This document shows, in pieces, positions 1-11,026 of a stretch of 64,000 nt of DNA (its first letter is position 1; the number at the start of each line of letters is the position of its first letter). This stretch comes from Xanthobacter sp. YC-JY1 (GTDB taxonomy: Bacteria > Pseudomonadota > Alphaproteobacteria > Rhizobiales > Xanthobacteraceae): assembly GCF_021730305.1 (NCBI RefSeq), contig NZ_CP032674.1, forward strand, positions 310,001 through 374,000, read 5' to 3'. The notes below the pieces were generated by a model, which searched no databases, had not been told where the DNA came from, and saw nothing but the letters and a program-made list of their open reading frames with translations. The position numbers and the translations under genes are program-made.

Positions 1-1095
1 ACCTCGCCGGCCGCGACCGAGCTGGAAGGCGTGGCGCTGGACTGGCTGCGCCAGGCGGTGGGCCTGCCGGCGGATTTCACCGGCGTCATCCAGGATTCCG
101 CCTCCTCCGCCACCCTCTGCGCCTTCCTCACCATGCGCGAGCGGGCGCTGGGCTTCACCGGCAACGCCACCGGCCTCGCCGGGCGCGAGCGGCTCAGGGT
201 CTATGCGTCGGCGGAAGTCCATACCTCCATCGACCGGGCGGCGTGGGTGTCCGGCATCGGTGCTGACAACCTCATCCGGATACCGACCAAGGGTCCGCTG
301 CGGGGCATGGACCCGGCCGCCCTGGAGGTCGCCATCGCCGCCGACCGCGCCGCCGGGCACCGGCCGGCCGGACTCGTTCTCTGCATCGGTGGAACCGGCA
401 CCGGCGCCATCGATTCCCCACCCGAACTCATTCGAATCGCGCATCGGCATGGCCTGTTCGTGCATGCCGATGCGGCATGGGCGGGCACGGCGATGATCTG
501 CCCCGAGTTCCGCGATCTGTGGGCGGGGGTGGAGGCGGCGGACAGCATCGTGCTCAATCCGCACAAATGGCTGGGCGTGCAGTTCGACTGCTCCGCCCAT
601 TACCTCAAAAGCGTGGACGACCACCTGCGCACCCTGTCCATCCAGCCGGAGTATCTGAAGACCCACGGCCACGACGACATCACCAATTACAGCGAATGGA
701 CGGTGCAGCTCGGCCGCCGCTTCCGCGCGCTGAAGCTCTGGTTTGTCCTGCGTGCGCATGGACTTAACGGGCTTCGGGAGATGCTGCGCAACCATGTGCG
801 CTGGTCGCAGGCCCTGGCCGGCAGGCTCGCGGCGGAACCGGGATTTGCGCTGGCGAGCACGCCGGTGCTGTCCCTCTTCACCTTCCGCCACGACCCCGGC
901 GACGGGCGCGACCTCGACGCCCACATGCTGGCGATTCTCACCGCCATTAATGACGGCGGCGCCCTCTATCTCACCCCCACCCGCATCGACGGGCATCTGG
1001 CCATCCGCTTCCAGGCGGGGGCAATTGAGACGACGGAAGGCGACGTGGACGCCGCCTTCCAAATCATCCGCGACACGGCCAGGGCCTTGTCCTGA
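1..1095 (+). CDS. PLP-dependent aromatic-amino-acid-type decarboxylase, 5' end cut off
   Basis: This is the C-terminal part of a group II pyridoxal-phosphate decarboxylase (the aromatic-L-amino-acid/tyrosine decarboxylase family). The reading frame is open from base 1 and begins with the family-typical SPAATELE, so the start codon lies outside the window and the GTG at 31 is internal. The PLP-binding lysine sits in NPHKW, near base 567, after an HADAAWAG segment that carries the pyridine-nitrogen aspartate. Product and family are clear, but the substrate cannot be read from sequence. It has no visible link to nitrogen fixation and is probably a chromosomal neighbour of the nif region. Confidence 0.9.
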   Translation, partial: TSPAATELEGVALDWLRQAVGLPADFTGVIQDSASSATLCAFLTMRERALGFTGNATGLAGRERLRVYASAEVHTSIDRAAWVSGIGADNLIRIPTKGPLRGMDPAALEVAIAADRAAGHRPAGLVLCIGGTGTGAIDSPPELIRIAHRHGLFVHADAAWAGTAMICPEFRDLWAGVEAADSIVLNPHKWLGVQFDCSAHYLKSVDDHLRTLSIQPEYLKTHGHDDITNYSEWTVQLGRRFRALKLWFVLRAHGLNGLREMLRNHVRWSQALAGRLAAEPGFALASTPVLSLFTFRHDPGDGRDLDAHMLAILTAINDGGALYLTPTRIDGHLAIRFQAGAIETTEGDVDAAFQIIRDTARALS

Positions 1096-1096
1096 C

Positions 1097-1675
1097 TTAA
1101 CTTTCGGCCTCCGCAGTCTCCGGCGCCTGCCACGCCCGCATCCTGGCCCGGTCGCGGCCGGTGGCCGAGGCGGAAATCCCGTAATGGGCGGCGAGGCGGT
1201 CGAGGGCGAGGCACAGTACCACCTTGGCGGTGCGCGCCGGCCATCGGCGCTCCCGCTCCACCGTCTCCAACCCCTTGAGAAAGCAGCAGACGTCCAGCAA
1301 TACGCCGGACAATTCCGGCCCCACCGCAGTGAGCGCGCGGGAGACCCGGAGCTTGGCCGCCAGCACCATGTCGGTGAAAGCTTCCGGTGTACCGGCCCCC
1401 GACACCTCGCTCCAGCGGCTGGTGACGCGGGGGGTAAGATTGGCCCGGGTGAAATCGGCCCGGAGCCGCTCTCCCGCCTGCAACTGGGCCGCATCCACCA
1501 TAGTCCGGCCGTCCTTGCCCTGCCGCCGCGCCAGCCAGGCGAGCGGGCTTTCCGCCGGGTTGAAGCCCGGTTTGTCCGCCGCCGGCTTGGCTGCGGCCCG
1601 GCGTCGGCCCCGACCGGAAGGGCGGGCGGAAGACGCTGATTTTACGCCGCTTTCGCCTGCAGATCCCGTCACCAT
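1097..1675 (-). CDS. DUF6456-type helical protein
   Basis: A 192-residue protein with a basic, Ala/Arg-rich N-terminus and a helical C-terminal half. The C-terminal half, around residues 70-190, resembles the alphaproteobacterial DUF6456 domain (SPLAWLARR, then a long helical stretch ending in ALDRLAAHYG). The ATG at 1675 lies two bases after the stop of the DnaA-domain gene, so the two are translationally coupled. The partner suggests a DNA-binding or regulatory role, but no function is established. The family assignment is from memory and moderate. Confidence 0.65.
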   Translation of the reverse strand: MVTGSAGESGVKSASSARPSGRGRRRAAAKPAADKPGFNPAESPLAWLARRQGKDGRTMVDAAQLQAGERLRADFTRANLTPRVTSRWSEVSGAGTPEAFTDMVLAAKLRVSRALTAVGPELSGVLLDVCCFLKGLETVERERRWPARTAKVVLCLALDRLAAHYGISASATGRDRARMRAWQAPETAEAES

Positions 1676-1677
1676 GG

Positions 1678-2061
1678 TCACGCCTCCGCCGCCCAGCGCA
1701 GGCAGGCTTCCAGCCGGCCGACCTTCTGGTCGAACGCCGTCGCGTCCCGCAATTCCTCGATGCGCCGGCAGGCATGGGCGACGGTGGAGCGATCCCGGCC
1801 GAACGCCGCCGCCACCGCCGCCTGAGGCAGACCCAGCCCCACATGGGCGAGATACATGGCGAGCTGCCGCGCGAGGGCCACCGGCGCGGTCGAGCGACTG
1901 TGCGCCAGCAAGGCGTCCACGGTCATTCCGGCATCGGCCGCCGCCACCGCGACGGCCAGATGCCAGCAGGGTTTCGGGCGGGTCGGACGGCACCCCCGGG
2001 AGGCGCGGACGGGGTCGGCGGAGGGGCGGGCGACCGAGGGGGCGGCGGGCAAAGGGCTCAT
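1678..2061 (-). CDS. DnaA domain IV-like helix-turn-helix protein
   Basis: A 127-residue protein whose C-terminal half matches the DNA-binding domain IV of the replication initiator DnaA. It has an Ala-rich helix followed by GRDRSTVAHACRRIE, which corresponds to the DnaA signature helix-turn-helix. No AAA+ ATPase domain is present, so it cannot initiate replication as DnaA does and is more likely a regulator that reads DnaA-box-like DNA. It is followed two bases later by a DUF6456 gene in the same operon. A TGTAGG/CCTACA inverted repeat lies 13 bases upstream of the ATG and could be an autoregulatory operator. Confidence 0.75.
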   Translation of the reverse strand: MSPLPAAPSVARPSADPVRASRGCRPTRPKPCWHLAVAVAAADAGMTVDALLAHSRSTAPVALARQLAMYLAHVGLGLPQAAVAAAFGRDRSTVAHACRRIEELRDATAFDQKVGRLEACLRWAAEA

Positions 2062-2074
2062 CGGGGACGCTCAC

Positions 2075-2094
2075 TGTAGGTAAAAATTCCTACA
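2075..2094. promoter_or_regulatory. inverted repeat upstream of the DnaA-domain gene
   Basis: TGTAGG and CCTACA are separated by eight A/T-rich bases, just upstream of the reverse-strand start at 2061. The position and dyad symmetry fit an operator. The binding protein is unknown. Confidence 0.35.
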
Positions 2095-2520
2095 TCAATC
2101 ATCCGCCCTTGCAAGGGGAGGGGGATAGAGAATGCAACCTGTGTTTGTGATGAAGGGGAATAAACGTCATTGAAAACAGACATATAGCTAAATTGTGGCA
2201 TGTCTTTGCCATGTTCGCGAAATAGGAATTTATCCTCCTGCCCCCAGCGCCGCTCCAGCATCGCCCGATATCCAGGGAGGAGCGGCATGGCCGGTACGGA
2301 TGGGAAGGGCAGACGGGCGCATGCCTTCGCGGCCGAGGCGGCCGAGATGCAGGTCGGGCGGCTGATGCGCGGGCTGGAGGTGTTCTGCGAGGGGCCGGCG
2401 GGCATCGCACGGGCGCTGCGCGCGGTGCGAAAGGCCGCGCGGGCCGGTGGCGCCGGCTATGATCCGGCCCGCCATGCGGCGCTGCTGCGGCTCCAGCGGC
2501 TTGGACAGAAAGCAGATTGC

Positions 2521-2552
2521 GCCCGCGCCCCGGCCGGTGCCGGGGCGCGGGC
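2521..2552 (-). terminator. cysK terminator hairpin
   Basis: A perfect 14-bp stem with a 4-base loop starts seven bases after the cysK stop codon. There is only a weak T-rich tail on the reverse strand (a short ttt after a few bases), so it may act as a bidirectional barrier. Confidence 0.6.
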
Positions 2553-2558
2553 AAAGGC

Positions 2559-3542
<984 letters not shown>

Positions 3543-3753
3543 GGGCGATCTCCTTCTTGTCTTGTCTCGTCTGCTCCGGGCGGGCCTCCCGGCGCGCCGC
3601 GCTGCGTCCGGCGCAAAAAGCGGGGCCTGTCCTCGCGGGTGGGGAACGCTCTACCTCGGGGGAACTCTCGAGCGCGGAAATAGAACCCTTTTCTGCCGCC
3701 GGGTCGATTCCGGCGTGAGTCCGGCCGGGCCGTCGCCGGCCCGGAGGCCGGAC

Positions 3754-4194
3754 TCAGATGGCGAAGTCGATCCTCTCGTGCTCCGAGCCGTGCCCCTTGT
3801 CGTCGGCGGCACGGCAGAGGTCCTCGAGGGTCACGCCATCGAGGGCGGTGTCGAACGTGTCCTCGGCAGCGGCCACGGCGGGCTGGACCACTTCCGTCAC
3901 CAGCGGCGGCAGGATGATCTCCTTTTCCTCCTCGGCGCCCTCGACCACCCGCACGATCTCGGCGACCGACACCCGGCGGCGTTCCCGCGCCAGCTCGTAG
4001 CCGCCGCGCGGGCCCCGCACGCCCTTGAGGACGCCGGCATGGACAAGCGCCTGCAGCACCGGCTCCAGCCGGCGGGGGGGAAGCCCGTGGCGGGCGGCCA
4101 GCGCCTTGGCGGCAACCGGAGCGCCACGGGCGTGGACGGCCACATCCACCACGGCGGCGATGGCGAGGAGGCTCTTGTCGGAAAGGCGCGGCAT
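3754..4194 (-). CDS. Rrf2-family transcriptional regulator, cysteine-ligand motif absent
   Basis: Rrf2 proteins are winged-helix regulators. Residues 1-75 show the family pattern, including LPPRRLEPVLQ in the recognition helix and the wing GVRGPRGGYEL. I chose the ATG at 4194 (MPRLSDKS) because it aligns with family N-termini and has AAAGGA upstream; an in-frame start at 4257 would add 21 unlikely residues. The three cysteines that bind a [2Fe-2S] cluster in IscR/NsrR are missing, and the only cysteine is near the C-terminus. Cluster-free Rrf2 proteins such as CymR control cysteine metabolism, and this gene sits beside cysK, so a CymR-like role is a reasonable inference. Confidence 0.85.
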   Translation of the reverse strand: MPRLSDKSLLAIAAVVDVAVHARGAPVAAKALAARHGLPPRRLEPVLQALVHAGVLKGVRGPRGGYELARERRRVSVAEIVRVVEGAEEEKEIILPPLVTEVVQPAVAAAEDTFDTALDGVTLEDLCRAADDKGHGSEHERIDFAI

Positions 4195-4268
4195 CGGAGG
4201 GACGGCTTCCTTTAAGGGCGGGCGTCTCGAAAGGTGAAACTGCTCCCAGCCGTCCACCGACGGCTAAA

Positions 4269-4733
4269 TCACGTGGAACCGAGGCCTGTGGATCCAAAAC
4301 CACCGGAACCGCGTGCAGTTTCGCTCAATTCTCCGATTTCTTCCAGCATTATTTGAACGACCGGCGCCACGACGAGCTGCGCGATCCGCATGCCGCGGCT
4401 GATTTCCAGGGGCTCGCGGCCGTGGTTGACGAGCAGGACGGCGATCTCCCCCCGGTAGTCGCAATCCACGGTGCCCGGTGCATTCAACACGGTGACGCCG
4501 TGGTTCTTGGCGAGGCCCGAGCGCGGCCGCACCTGCGCCTCGTAGCCGTCAGGCAAGGCGATGGCGAAGCCGGTGGGAATGGCGGCCCGCGCGCCCGGCG
4601 CCAGCAGGAGCGGCGCGTCGGCCGGCAGGGCGCAGGCGAGGTCCATGCCGGCGGCGCCGGGGGTGGCATAAGCGGGCAGGGGGAGGCCTGCGGCGTGTGG
4701 CAGGCGCTGGATCTTCACAGGGGGCGTTGTCAC
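4269..4733 (-). CDS. dut: deoxyuridine 5'-triphosphate nucleotidohydrolase
   Basis: Dut hydrolyses dUTP to dUMP and pyrophosphate, which keeps uracil out of DNA and supplies dTMP synthesis. The 154-residue trimeric-type enzyme shows the conserved motifs: [10 protein letters not shown] near the N-terminus, [10 protein letters not shown], the uracil-binding [13 protein letters not shown], and a glycine-rich C-terminal arm GSGGFGSTG. The GTG start overlaps the coaBC stop (GTGA), so the two are translationally coupled. The coaBC-dut order is common in alphaproteobacteria. Confidence 0.93.
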   Translation of the reverse strand: MTTPPVKIQRLPHAAGLPLPAYATPGAAGMDLACALPADAPLLLAPGARAAIPTGFAIALPDGYEAQVRPRSGLAKNHGVTVLNAPGTVDCDYRGEIAVLLVNHGREPLEISRGMRIAQLVVAPVVQIMLEEIGELSETARGSGGFGSTGLGST

Positions 4734-5959
4734 GGATGGGTTCCCGAAAGTTCGGCGGCGATGCGGGCGACGAGGTGGCGGGCGACCTCGGCCTTGGTGG
4801 CCGAGGGCCAATCCTCCACGCCGCCGGCGGTGACGAGGTGCACGGTGTTGCTGTCGCCGCCCATGATGCCGGTGGCGGGGGACACGTCGTTGGCGACGAT
4901 CCAGTCGCAGCCCTTGCGCAGGCGCTTGTCGCGGGCATGGGCCACCACCTGCTCGGTCTCCGCCGCGAAGCCGATCACCAGACGCGGACGCAGGGTGTGG
5001 TGGCGCGAGACCGAGGCGAGGATGTCGGGATTCTCCACCAGCGTCAGGGTGGGCGCGCCGCCGCCGTCCTTCTTGATCTTTTGCTCCGACGCGTCGGCCA
5101 CCCGCCAGTCGGCGACCGCCGCGGCGAAGACGGCGGCGTCCACCGGCAGGTTCTCTTCCACGGCGGCCAGCATGTCGCGGGCGCTCTCCACGTGGATCAC
5201 GCGCACGCCCGCGGGGTCCGCTGCCTCGGCCGGGCCGGAGACCAGCACCACCTCGGCGCCGGCGGCGCGGGCGGCGGCGGCGATCGCATGGCCCTGCTTG
5301 CCGGAGGAGCGATTGGCGATGTAGCGCACCGGATCGATGGGCTCGTGGGTCGGGCCCGAGGTGACGAGGATGCGGCGGCCCGCGAGCAGCCGCGACGCGC
5401 CGTCGTCGAAATGCGCCTCGATGGCGGCGAGAATCTCCATCGGCTCCGCCATGCGGCCCTCGCCGAACTCGCCGCGCTCGGCCATGGCTCCCGAATTGGG
5501 GCCGACCACGGAAACCCCGTCCGCTTTGAGCTGGGCGACGTTGCGGCGTGTGGCGGGGTGCGCCCACATGCGCGGGTTCATGGCGGGGGCAACCAGCACC
5601 GGCTTGTCGGTGGCGAGAAGGCAGGTGGTGGCGAGGTCATCGGCGAGACCGTGCGCCATGCGGGCGAGAAGATCGGCGGTGGCCGGCGCCACCACGAGGA
5701 GGTCCGCCTCCCGCGACAGCCGGATATGGCCGATGTCGTGCTCCGCCGTCAGATCGAACAAGTCGGTGAACACCCGCTCGCCGGTGATGGCCCCGACCGA
5801 CAGGGGTGTCACGAATCGCCCCGCCGCCTCGGTCATGATGGCGCGGACCGTGGCGCCGCGCTCCTTGAGGCGGCGCGCCAGATCGAGGCACTTATATGCG
5901 GCAATACCCCCTCCGATGAGGAGGAGGATGCGCTTGTCCTTCAGCATCGGCGGCTCCAT
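4730..5959 (-). CDS. coaBC: bifunctional phosphopantothenoylcysteine decarboxylase/phosphopantothenate-cysteine ligase
   Basis: CoaBC performs two consecutive steps of coenzyme A synthesis: CTP-dependent joining of 4'-phosphopantothenate with cysteine, then FMN-dependent decarboxylation. The 409-residue length is normal. The N-terminal flavoprotein domain has GGGIAAYK and the catalytic APAMNPRMW segment. The C-terminal CoaB domain has [24 protein letters not shown] and ends with a conserved K-rich region and ANDVS. The ATG at 5959 (MEPPMLKDK) begins at the family N-terminus; the much longer open frame upstream is a GC artefact on the antisense of the next gene. Confidence 0.94.
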   Translation of the reverse strand: MEPPMLKDKRILLLIGGGIAAYKCLDLARRLKERGATVRAIMTEAAGRFVTPLSVGAITGERVFTDLFDLTAEHDIGHIRLSREADLLVVAPATADLLARMAHGLADDLATTCLLATDKPVLVAPAMNPRMWAHPATRRNVAQLKADGVSVVGPNSGAMAERGEFGEGRMAEPMEILAAIEAHFDDGASRLLAGRRILVTSGPTHEPIDPVRYIANRSSGKQGHAIAAAARAAGAEVVLVSGPAEAADPAGVRVIHVESARDMLAAVEENLPVDAAVFAAAVADWRVADASEQKIKKDGGGAPTLTLVENPDILASVSRHHTLRPRLVIGFAAETEQVVAHARDKRLRKGCDWIVANDVSPATGIMGGDSNTVHLVTAGGVEDWPSATKAEVARHLVARIAAELSGTHP

Positions 5960-6223
5960 TGCGTCGTCCCGCCGCAGTACAGCACGCAATGGCCGCCATG
6001 CAACGCGTCCGCCTTGGAATGCCGGCCAGATCGTACTCGCGGTATACGGAATTCCGTAGTGCATCCCAGAGTAGTTCCGAGGTGTATCGGTATCCGGCGA
6101 TTGCATTGCCGGACCCCATGAATTGTCGAGCTGTCCGGCCGCCAAGAAACGTTCGAAGAAAATCGTGGCCAGCGATACGATTACGCCCCGGCCGCGCGCC
6201 TCGCGTGCTGGCGCAGGGCGGGA

Positions 6224-8614
6224 ATGACCATTAGAATCCGTCTCATGAGAGGTATCACGGGGCAGGTCGGGAACTCTGATGGGCTCGGAGGCGCTGAGGA
6301 CGTTCGTCTCAGCGCGTTCGGCGGCGAATTCGTCGACAAGGCCACGGAGCAGCGGTTCCGTGTGGCCTGCCTGGAAGAGGCGCGGCGGCACGGGCGTTTC
6401 CTTTTCGCCGCCTCGGTCATCCTGAATGCCCTGTTCCTGATGAGCGACTGGCGATTCGCCGGGACTGCCCATTTCGTGGTGGCGGTGAGCGCGCGCTTCG
6501 CGGTGGTCGCGCTGTCGCTGCTCTGCCTGGTGGCGGTCCAGATCGCGACCACGCCCGGGCGTATGACCGCCATCTATCTCGTCTGGCTCTGGGGCATATC
6601 GGCGGCCATCGCGGTGCTGGTGAGTTCGCACAGCGACCTTGCCCTGTTCGTGGTGATGCTGCTGCCCACGGTCTTCTATCTGGCCGTCCCCATACCCTTC
6701 GGCTGGCTGGTCTCGGGAGGCTTCGGGGCGAGCGCCCTGTTGCTCTACGGCTATCTCGACCGGTCGGCGGGCTGGCAGGTGGGGGTGGGCCTCGCCCTCG
6801 CGGTCGCCGTGCTCAACACCATGCTGGCGCTCATCGCCGCCCGCGCCAACCGCACGGAGCGGCGCTTCTGGTCGGTGGTGCGGGCTGAGCGGGAGGCCAA
6901 CGAGAAGCTGCGCGCCAGCGAGGACATCCTGGAGAACACCTTCCAGGCCGTGCCGATTCCGCTGGTCGTGGCGCGGCTGGAGGACGGCCGGCACATCAAG
7001 TCCAACGAGGCCGCGCGCCGCTTCTATGGCGGGACGCTCGATCTGCCCGATGCCGGGGGCCTGTGCGAGGCGAGCCTCGGCGGGGAGGGGGGCCTGTCGC
7101 TTCGCGATCGCCTGCGCCGCGACGGCATCGCCACCGAGTTCGAGACCACGGTGACGCTCGCCGACGGCGAGGAGCGGCAGGTCGTGATGGCGGCCGCGGT
7201 GACGCGCTCCGGCCCCTCGCCCAATCTCGTCGCCGCTTTGGTTGATGTCACCGACCGCCGCGCCGCCGAGCGCCGGGCCCGCTATGCGGCCAGCCACGAT
7301 GCCCTCACCGGCCTGCCCAACCGCTCCGCCTTCCACGAGGGGCTGGAAGCCGCGCTGGCCCGTCGGAAGCCGGGGCAGGGCATCTGCGTGCTGCTCCTGG
7401 ATCTCGACGGACTCAAGGACGTCAATGACACCCTGGGCCACGATGCCGGCGACGCCGTGCTGATGGAGACGGCGCACCGGCTCGATGCCCTCGTCGACCA
7501 GCCGGCCCTCATCGCCCGGCTCGGCGGCGACGAATTCGTCTGCGCCATCGAGGGGCCGGACCCCATTGGGCTCGGCCGGCGTGTCGCCCAGAGCATTCTC
7601 GCCGAGCTGCGTCGGCCGCTGCTGCATGCCGGCCGCCACTTTTCCACCCGCGCGAGCGTTGGCATCGCCGTGTGTCCCGAGCACGATTGCTCGTATGGCG
7701 AGCTGATGAAGGACGCCGACCTCGCCCTCTATGCCGCCAAGCAGCAGGGCCGCAACCGCGTGGTCGTCTACGCGCCGGCCATGCGCCAGGCGGTGCTGGA
7801 GCGGGTGGCGCTGAACCGGGCGATGATCGGCGCCCTCGCCGACGACGAGATCGTGCCTTACTACCAGCCCAAGGTGTCGCTCGTGACCGGGCAGCTCGCC
7901 GGGGTGGAGGCGCTGGTGCGCTGGCGGCGCTCGCCGCACAGCATCCTCTCGCCCTCGGCCTTCGAGGCGGCGCTGTCGGATCCCGAACTCGCGGTGCTGA
8001 TCGGCGAACGCATGGTCCGCCGGGTGGCGAGCGACGTGCGCGGCTGGATCGAGCTCGGCTACGACTGCGGCCGCGTCGCCATCAATCTCGCGCCCGCCCA
8101 GTTCACCAACCGCGACCTCGCGCCCACTTTGCTGCGCCAGTTCCACGCCGCGGGCGTGGAGCCGTCGCATTTCGACGTGGAGATCACCGAGACCGTCTTC
8201 CTCGGCCGCAGCTCCGACCACGTGGCGCCGATTCTCGACGAACTGAACCGCGCGGGCGTGCGGGTGGCCCTCGACGATTTCGGCACGGGCTATGCCGGCC
8301 TCATCCACCTCAAGCAATTGCCCATCGACACCATCAAGATCGACCAGAGCTTCGTGAAGGACATCGAACGCGATGCCTTCGACACCGCCATCGTCTGCGC
8401 GGTGATCGAGCTCGGCCGCAAGCTCGGCATGCGGGTGGTGGCGGAGGGGCTGGAGACGGCGGGACAGGCCCGGTTCCTGCGCGACAATGGCTGCGAGCTG
8501 GCGCAGGGATTCCTCTTCTTCCGCCCCCTGGCCGCACCGGAGATGACGGACCTGCTGCGGGCCGAGCGCCCGGACACCGCCGCCGCGCGCCTCGCTTTGT
8601 TCGAGGCGAACTGA
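6224..8614 (+). CDS. membrane-anchored PAS-GGDEF-EAL protein
   Basis: A 796-residue c-di-GMP signalling protein. About five to seven hydrophobic segments between residues 60 and 205 anchor it in the inner membrane, followed by a short helix and a PAS-like region (about 230-340). A GGDEF domain follows with an intact GGDEF at about 434-438. The EAL domain starts near residue 562 with EAL, and keeps [29 protein letters not shown] and VVAEGLET, so both catalytic domains look competent. The inhibitory RxxD site that normally lies five residues before GGDEF reads DQPA and is missing. It is monocistronic and lies upstream of nifA. The start could also be the ATG at 6245. Confidence 0.88.
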   Translation: MTIRIRLMRGITGQVGNSDGLGGAEDVRLSAFGGEFVDKATEQRFRVACLEEARRHGRFLFAASVILNALFLMSDWRFAGTAHFVVAVSARFAVVALSLLCLVAVQIATTPGRMTAIYLVWLWGISAAIAVLVSSHSDLALFVVMLLPTVFYLAVPIPFGWLVSGGFGASALLLYGYLDRSAGWQVGVGLALAVAVLNTMLALIAARANRTERRFWSVVRAEREANEKLRASEDILENTFQAVPIPLVVARLEDGRHIKSNEAARRFYGGTLDLPDAGGLCEASLGGEGGLSLRDRLRRDGIATEFETTVTLADGEERQVVMAAAVTRSGPSPNLVAALVDVTDRRAAERRARYAASHDALTGLPNRSAFHEGLEAALARRKPGQGICVLLLDLDGLKDVNDTLGHDAGDAVLMETAHRLDALVDQPALIARLGGDEFVCAIEGPDPIGLGRRVAQSILAELRRPLLHAGRHFSTRASVGIAVCPEHDCSYGELMKDADLALYAAKQQGRNRVVVYAPAMRQAVLERVALNRAMIGALADDEIVPYYQPKVSLVTGQLAGVEALVRWRRSPHSILSPSAFEAALSDPELAVLIGERMVRRVASDVRGWIELGYDCGRVAINLAPAQFTNRDLAPTLLRQFHAAGVEPSHFDVEITETVFLGRSSDHVAPILDELNRAGVRVALDDFGTGYAGLIHLKQLPIDTIKIDQSFVKDIERDAFDTAIVCAVIELGRKLGMRVVAEGLETAGQARFLRDNGCELAQGFLFFRPLAAPEMTDLLRAERPDTAAARLALFEAN

Positions 8615-8795
8615 ACGCGCCGGCGAACGGAAGGGAACGCCGTACCCGCGTCCTCTTCGCTGCACTGCGAAAGGCAGTGTGCGGAAAGTTGCGGCAAGAA
8701 GAGTCGGGATGATTTCGCAGCGCGAAATCTTTTTGCCGGCGAGACGGCCAATTCGTCCCTTCTCTGACAAGCGGATGCCCAACTCACGCCGGAAA

Positions 8796-8810
8796 TGGCC
8801 AAGTTGTCGC
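8796..8810 (+). promoter_or_regulatory. weak sigma-54-like promoter candidate for nifA
   Basis: TGGCCAAGTTGTCGC keeps the GG-N10-GC spacing but departs from TGGCACG-N4-TTGC elsewhere. It lies 165 bases before the chosen nifA start. The 8615-8960 gap otherwise holds a small CACTGC/GCAGTG hairpin near 8663-8679 and a TGT-N10-ACA site. Confidence 0.25.
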
Positions 8811-8902
8811 AGCAAAGACGACAATTGGTCAGCAGGTGCTCAAACAAGCATCAAATCTTGCCCTCACCTTGGGCACGACATGAGAATGAAACTAAATCAA
8901 AG

Positions 8903-8918
8903 TGTCGCTAATCAGACA
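8903..8918. promoter_or_regulatory. NifA-type upstream activator sequence in the nifA leader
   Basis: TGTCGCTAATCAGACA is a perfect TGT-N10-ACA NifA-binding motif. It lies 42 bases before the chosen nifA ATG, or inside the gene if translation begins at 8880. No good sigma-54 promoter follows at a usual distance, so it could serve autoregulation or be a chance hit. Confidence 0.4.
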
Positions 8919-8960
8919 AAAATGGGTGGGGACGGTGCCTGGGGTGATGGAGAGAGCACC

Positions 8961-10739
8961 ATGGTTCAGCAGGAAGCGTTGCAAATCGAGCGCGAGCAGC
9001 CTCGATCTCATGTGCCCCTCGTTTCACTGAGCGACGTGGCTCTGACCGGGATCTACGAGATCTCGAAGATTCTGACGGCCCCGAATCGTCTCGAAACCAC
9101 GCTGTCGAGCGTGGTTAATCTTCTGTCGTCCTTCATGCAGATGCGCCATGGCGTGATTTCGCTGCTCGAAGACGACGGCATTCCCGACATCACTGTCGGC
9201 GGCGGCTGGAACGAAGGCACCGATGCGCGCTACCGCGCGCGCCTGCCGGAGAAGGCCATCGGACAGGTGATCGCGACCGCCGTGCCGCTGATCGCCGAGA
9301 ATGTCGCCTCCCATCCCGCTTTCAGCGAGGCGGACGCGCAGGCGCTCGGCGCCAGCGAAGACTCGCGCGTGTCCTTCATCGGCGTGCCGATCCGCGTGGC
9401 GTCCCGGGTCATCGGCACGCTCACCATCGACCGCGTGTGGGACGGCCGCTCCGTGTTCCGGCTCGATTCCGACGTGCGCTTCCTCACCATGGTGGCGAAC
9501 CTCATCGGCCAGACGGTTCAGCTCCATCGCGTCGTCTCGCGCGACCGCGAGCGGCTGATGGCGGAAAGCGGACGCCTGCAGAAGGAGCTGTCGGAGCTGA
9601 AGCCGACAAGCGCCGGCCGCGAGCGCAAGCGCGTCTATGTGGACGGCATCATCGGTGACAGCCGCGAGATCCGCGGGCTGCTCGACAAGATCATGATCGT
9701 CGCCAAGTCCCATTCGCCGGTGCTGCTGCGCGGGGAATCGGGCACCGGCAAGGAGCTGATCGCCAAAGCCATCCACGAGCTCTCGCCCCGCGCCAAGGGG
9801 CCGTTCATCAAGCTCAACTGCGCCGCTTTGCCCGAATCCGTTCTGGAATCCGAGCTGTTCGGCCACGAGAAGGGGGCCTTCACCGGCGCCGTCGGGGCGC
9901 GCAAGGGCCGCTTCGAGCTCGCCGACAAGGGCACGCTCTTCCTGGACGAGATCGGCGAGATCTCCCCCTCCTTCCAGGCGAAGCTGCTGCGCGTGCTGCA
10001 GGAGCAGGAATTCGAGCGGGTCGGCGGCAGCCACACGCTGAAGGTGAACGTGCGCGTCGTCGCCGCCACCAATAAGAACCTCGAAGAGGCGGTGGCCAAG
10101 AACGAGTTCCGCGCTGACCTCTATTACCGCATCAGCGTCATCCCGGTGATCGTGCCCTCCCTGCGCGACCGGCGCGGCGACATCCCGCTCCTGGCCAACG
10201 AGTTCCTCGACCGCTTCAATCGCGAGAACGGCCGCGACCTGCACTTCAATCAGGACGCCATGGACGTGCTGATGGGCTGCGGTTTCCCCGGCAATGTGCG
10301 CGAGCTGGAGAATTGCGTGCAGCGGACCGCCACCCTCGCGCAGGGCGGCTCCATCGTCGGCGACGACTTCGCCTGTCGTCATAACGAATGCCTGTCGGCG
10401 CTGCTGTGGCGCAGCCCGGCGGACGCGCCGCAGACGCGCCGGCCTATGGAAATCCCCCTGCCGGTGATGCCGCCCTTGTCCGCCATCAGCGGCGAGGCGG
10501 CCAACTCCAACACGGTGCCGCGCCTGCCGCCGCTGACCGTGCCGGTTCCCACACCCGCCCCCGCCGTGCCCGTGCGAGCCACGGTCCTGGACGAGGAAAT
10601 GTCCGAGCGCGAGCGCCTGGTGGACGCTATGGAGCGGGCCGGCTGGGTTCAGGCCAAGGCCGCGCGACTGCTCGGCCTCACGCCCCGCCAGATCGGCTAC
10701 GCCCTCAAGAAGCACGACATCGAGATCAAGCGCTTCTGA
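8961..10739 (+). CDS. nifA: Nif-specific sigma-54-dependent activator
   Basis: NifA is the master activator of nif genes; it binds TGT-N10-ACA sites and remodels sigma-54 RNA polymerase by ATP hydrolysis. The 592-residue protein has an N-terminal GAF domain (about 25-185) and an AAA+ domain with Walker A GESGTGKE near 257 and GAFTGA near 304. The linker has CRHNEC, the C-x4-C motif of oxygen-sensitive alphaproteobacterial NifA. A Fis-type helix-turn-helix ends in [16 protein letters not shown] chose the ATG at 8961 because GGAGAG precedes it; in-frame ATGs at 8880 and 8886 would add up to 27 residues. A strong terminator follows. A weak sigma-54-like site and a NifA site lie upstream. Confidence 0.96.
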   Translation: MVQQEALQIEREQPRSHVPLVSLSDVALTGIYEISKILTAPNRLETTLSSVVNLLSSFMQMRHGVISLLEDDGIPDITVGGGWNEGTDARYRARLPEKAIGQVIATAVPLIAENVASHPAFSEADAQALGASEDSRVSFIGVPIRVASRVIGTLTIDRVWDGRSVFRLDSDVRFLTMVANLIGQTVQLHRVVSRDRERLMAESGRLQKELSELKPTSAGRERKRVYVDGIIGDSREIRGLLDKIMIVAKSHSPVLLRGESGTGKELIAKAIHELSPRAKGPFIKLNCAALPESVLESELFGHEKGAFTGAVGARKGRFELADKGTLFLDEIGEISPSFQAKLLRVLQEQEFERVGGSHTLKVNVRVVAATNKNLEEAVAKNEFRADLYYRISVIPVIVPSLRDRRGDIPLLANEFLDRFNRENGRDLHFNQDAMDVLMGCGFPGNVRELENCVQRTATLAQGGSIVGDDFACRHNECLSALLWRSPADAPQTRRPMEIPLPVMPPLSAISGEAANSNTVPRLPPLTVPVPTPAPAVPVRATVLDEEMSERERLVDAMERAGWVQAKAARLLGLTPRQIGYALKKHDIEIKRF

Positions 10740-10786
10740 TCGGCCCCGGCCGCCGTCTTTACACCTTTGGACCTTGAACCGAAACA

Positions 10787-10817
10787 AGCCCTCTCCGCCC
10801 TGCGGGGAGGGCTTTTT
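10787..10817 (+). terminator. nifA rho-independent terminator
   Basis: A 10-bp stem (one G-U pair) closes on a GC-rich loop and is followed by five T residues, 48 bases after the nifA stop. Confidence 0.85.
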
Positions 10818-10876
10818 CGTGCCGGTTGGAAGCGGCCGCCGATCAGGCCCGGCGCCCTGGACACGGACGCGCGCGC

Positions 10877-10911
10877 TGTCGCACTTGCGACACCTTGTCG
10901 GGTGAACGACA
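10877..10911. promoter_or_regulatory. tandem NifA upstream activator sequences
   Basis: Two perfect TGT-N10-ACA sites, TGTCGCACTTGCGACA (10877-10892) and TGTCGGGTGAACGACA (10896-10911), lie 19 bases apart, about two helical turns. They are 57-76 bases upstream of the sigma-54 promoter of the ferredoxin-suf unit. Confidence 0.85.
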
Positions 10912-10967
10912 GCGGCCCGCGAGTCTGACCCGTAAGAATAACAATTAAAAATCAAGCTCTTGCCCGA

Positions 10968-10982
10968 TGGCACGGTGCTTGA
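10968..10982 (+). promoter_or_regulatory. sigma-54 promoter for ferredoxin-sufBCDS
   Basis: TGGCACGGTGCTTGA matches the -24 element perfectly and the -12 element except for the last base (TTGA instead of TTGC). The same TTGA variant occurs at the 28875 promoter. The ferredoxin ATG follows 45 bases later. Confidence 0.75.
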
Positions 10983-11026
10983 AAGAGGGTCTGCGCCTGC
11001 CAATCTGCACAGTGCGGAGCTAGCCC

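Noticed and set aside
5960-8824. Long N-terminal extension of coaBC over the GGDEF-EAL gene
   Set aside because: The CoaBC domain starts at MEPPMLKDK; the extension is antisense shadow of a real gene.
8924-8938. GGGTGGGGACGGTGC as sigma-54 promoter right before nifA
   Set aside because: Spacing fits GG-N10-GC but -24 and -12 are poor, and the leader would be only about ten bases after the adjacent NifA site.
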